DNA of 41,204 nt from an uncultured Eubacteriales bacterium. GTDB lineage: Bacteria > Bacillota > Clostridia > Lachnospirales > Lachnospiraceae. The translations under genes and the position numbers were made by a program. The notes under the pieces were generated by a model, which was given only the letters and a program-made list of their open reading frames with translations, made no database searches and was not told the DNA's origin. Of this stretch, positions 39,767-41,204 are shown in pieces; the first letter of the stretch is position 1; every line of letters begins with the position of its first letter. The stretch covers positions 1 to 41,204 of the forward strand of contig CATOIK010000021.1 in NCBI GenBank assembly GCA_951800645.1, in the 5' to 3' direction.

Positions 39767-39795
39767 TTGCATTTACTGGGGATTTCTGCTAAGAT
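39767..39795 (+). promoter_or_regulatory. promoter of rpsF-ssb-rpsR
   Basis: TTGCAT (39767-39772), a 17-base spacer and TAAGAT (39790-39795). It gives a leader of about 65 nt before rpsF. Confidence 0.7.
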
Positions 39796-39818
39796 AGTAT
39801 TCCGTGACACATTAATTT

Positions 39819-39842
39819 CCTTGCTCTTGAAAAGAATCAAGG
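39819..39842 (+). promoter_or_regulatory. hairpin in the rpsF leader (possible S6:S18 autoregulatory site)
   Basis: CCTTG-C-TCTT, a GAAA tetraloop, and AGAA-T-CAAGG form a 9-bp stem with one mismatch, between the promoter and the ribosome-binding site. Many bacteria have a leader RNA here that binds the S6-S18 complex and lowers rpsF operon expression. The detailed motif was not matched base by base. Confidence 0.45.
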
Positions 39843-39868
39843 GCCAGAGACCACAAGGAGGTAAAGCA

Positions 39869-40162
39869 ATGAACAAATACGAATTAGCAGTTGTTCTGAG
39901 CGCAAAACTCGAAGATGAGGAGAGAGCAGCAGCACTGGAGAAGGTACAGGGTTATATCACCCGCTTCGGTGGCACTGTGACCGGTGTGGATGACTGGGGC
40001 AAGAAGAGACTTGCTTACGAAATCCAGAAGATGAAAGAGGCTTTCTATTACTTCATCCATTTCGAGACTGAGAATTCCGACTGCTCCAACGAAGTAGAAG
40101 CACATGTTCGTATCATGGAGCCGGTTATCAGATATCTTTGCGTTAAACAGGACGAGCAGTAA
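39869..40162 (+). CDS. rpsF: 30S ribosomal protein S6
   Basis: A 97-residue S6: start MNKYELAVVLSAKLEDEER, middle WGKKRLAYEIQKMKEAFYYF (about 50-69) and C-terminal VIRYLCVK. It binds 16S rRNA together with S18 in the 30S platform. AAGGAGG lies 7 bases before the ATG at 39869; a longer reading would run through the promoter and leader hairpin. It is followed by ssb and rpsR, the usual order in Firmicutes. Confidence 0.97.
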   Translation: MNKYELAVVLSAKLEDEERAAALEKVQGYITRFGGTVTGVDDWGKKRLAYEIQKMKEAFYYFIHFETENSDCSNEVEAHVRIMEPVIRYLCVKQDEQ

Positions 40163-40209
40163 TAGATAACGACTGACAACCAGTTTTGGTTTAGAGAAAG
40201 AGTGATGGT

Positions 40210-40674
40210 ATGAATAGAGTAATCCTTATGGGAAGATTGACCAGAGACCCGGAAGTGAGATATTCTCAGGGTGAGCGTTCCATGGCGATTGCAAGATACA
40301 CCCTTGCAGTAGACCGCCGCGGCCGCAGAAGTCAGGATGGCAGTGAGCAAACTGCAGATTTCATTAACATTGTCGCATTTGACAGAGCCGGTGAGTTTGC
40401 AGAAAAGTATTTCCGTCAGGGAATGAGAGTACTGGTATCCGGCCGGATTCAGACTGGCAGCTATACCAACAAAGAAGGTCAGCGCGTTTATACCACAGAC
40501 ATCATTGTAGATGATCAGGAGTTTGCAGACAGCAAGGGTGCAGCAGGCGGTAATGCAGGCGGCGACAGCTTCGGCTATCAGCCCACCTCCAGACCGGCTC
40601 CCACCAGTGCAATCGGCGACGGCTTCATGAACATCCCGGATGGTGTGGAAGATGAGGGATTGCCTTTCAACTAA
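40210..40674 (+). CDS. ssb: single-stranded DNA-binding protein
   Basis: A 154-residue SSB. The OB-fold is at 1 to about 107, with the start MNRVILMGRLTRDPEVRYS and the strand GMRVLVSGRIQTGSYTNKEGQ. A Gly/Ala/Pro/Ser-rich linker leads to an acidic tip ending EGLPFN, which is one residue longer than the usual D-x-P-F end. The tip binds replication and repair partners. It lies between rpsF and rpsR. Confidence 0.97.
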   Translation: MNRVILMGRLTRDPEVRYSQGERSMAIARYTLAVDRRGRRSQDGSEQTADFINIVAFDRAGEFAEKYFRQGMRVLVSGRIQTGSYTNKEGQRVYTTDIIVDDQEFADSKGAAGGNAGGDSFGYQPTSRPAPTSAIGDGFMNIPDGVEDEGLPFN

Positions 40675-40725
40675 GCCTGAGGGCTGGTGTGAAAGACACG
40701 ATTTTTGATGAAGGAGGCAGTACCA

Positions 40726-40992
40726 ATGGCATTCAATAAGACTGATAAAGCAGACGGCGCCAAAGTAAGAAGAGGCGGCATGCGCAGAAGAAAAAAAGTT
40801 TGTGTATTCTGCGGCGATAAGAACGGTGTAATTGATTATAAGGACACCAACAAGCTGAAAAGATATGTTTCCGAGAGAGGTAAAATTCTTCCCAGAAGAA
40901 TTACCGGAAACTGTGCAAAACATCAGAGAGCTCTGACTGTTGCTGTTAAGAGAGCGCGTCATCTGGCTCTGATGCCGTACACCATGGAGTAA
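40726..40992 (+). CDS. rpsR: 30S ribosomal protein S18
   Basis: An 88-residue S18 with the cysteine-containing zinc-type motif [17 protein letters not shown] (about 25-41), the rRNA-binding segment [18 protein letters not shown] and a basic C-terminus. The CxxC plus later Cys/His pattern marks the zinc-binding (C+) form. AAGGAGG precedes the ATG at 40726; a start slightly upstream has no ribosome-binding site. A strong terminator follows. Confidence 0.97.
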   Translation: MAFNKTDKADGAKVRRGGMRRRKKVCVFCGDKNGVIDYKDTNKLKRYVSERGKILPRRITGNCAKHQRALTVAVKRARHLALMPYTME

Positions 40993-41015
40993 TCCAGAAC
41001 GGAATACAAGAAATT

Positions 41016-41048
41016 AAGCCCTCAGGCATTGCTGCCTGAGGGCTTTTT
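41016..41048 (+). terminator. rho-independent terminator after rpsR
   Basis: AAGCCCTCAGGCA and TGCCTGAGGGCTT form a perfect stem around a 4-nt loop, followed by TTTGTG. It ends the rpsF operon. Confidence 0.93.
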
Positions 41049-41050
41049 GT

Positions 41051-41154
41051 GATATGGGAAAGTTCCGCGGGATGCGCACTTCGCGCATAAGGAAAATGTC
41101 TGCAGACACAGACGCACTTCGGTGCGAAAGTCCGGTTCACCGGACTTTTTTTAT
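41051..41154 (+). repeat. modular intergenic repeat, copy D (shortened first module plus second module)
   Basis: The core CCGCGGGATGCGCACTTCGC is followed by AAGGAAAATGTCTG and three hairpins: GTCTG/CAGAC, CGCAC-TTCG-GTGCG and AAAGTCCGG-TTCA-CCGGACTTT with a T-run. Compared with copy B, the stems carry paired changes that keep base-pairing. The last 50 bases of the window show no gene. Confidence 0.85.
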
Positions 41155-41204
41155 GCAAAAAATGGAAAGTTATTGTCCAATTTTGGCAAGCTATTGATTT
41201 AAGG

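Noticed and set aside
41184..41198. TTGGCAAGCTATTGA near the window end as a sigma-54 promoter
   Set aside because: The -12 element has GA instead of GC and the spacing from GG is one base short.

Overview
The window looks like a chromosomal segment of an anaerobic Firmicute, most likely a gut Lachnospiraceae (Clostridium cluster XIVa). The grounds are oxygen-sensitive enzymes (AsrABC, a radical-SAM maturase), strong AGGAGG ribosome-binding sites, intermediate GC, clostridial-type proteins and the DUF951-rpsF-ssb-rpsR order. No phage, insertion sequence or CRISPR array is visible.

Layout. 1-570: the 3' end of a 23S rRNA gene and tRNA-Asn, tRNA-Glu and tRNA-Cys, with no 5S rRNA between them. 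726-11415: a sulfur locus with a divergent Crp/Fnr regulator, an SLC13 permease, thioredoxin reductase, an atypical thioredoxin, two tandem PAPS-independent aryl-sulfate sulfotransferase homologues and the anaerobic sulfite reductase asrABC. 11547-14664: siroheme synthesis, including a three-domain HemC-CobA-HemD fusion, which supplies the AsrC cofactor. 14678-18112: sigma-54 (rpoN) and a sigma-54 activator. 18327-23585: a CoA-disulfide-reductase/rhodanese gene divergent from an operon of C-S lyase, SLC1-type symporter, RidA and a glutaredoxin-like protein. Both directions carry near-consensus -24/-12 promoters, with shared repeats between them. 23721-26771: anaerobic sulfatase maturase, acetate kinase and an AIM24-like protein. 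26889-35504: a LacI regulator (apparent ATT start), a cupin, two isocitrate-lyase/PEP-mutase superfamily paralogues and a Liv-type ABC importer. 35716-40992: DUF2156 and GNAT proteins, a sirtuin, an aldo/keto reductase, DUF951 and rpsF-ssb-rpsR.

How it may work together. Much of the first 25 kb can be read as one sulfur programme: sulfuryl groups from organosulfates passed to sulfite and then sulfide (SLC13, sulfotransferases, Trx/TrxR, Asr, siroheme), plus release of sulfide from sulfur amino acids (symporter, C-S lyase, RidA) and persulfide/disulfide handling (rhodanese reductase, glutaredoxin-like), the latter under sigma-54. No ATP sulfurylase or APS/PAPS reductase is present in the window. 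The most interesting proposal is therefore that the sulfotransferase/thioredoxin pair makes sulfite directly from sulfate esters without ATP. That is inference. A second possible new module is the LacI-controlled pair of atypical ICL/PEPM enzymes with a Liv importer. A modular repeat family (four copies) with covarying hairpins lies in intergenic regions.
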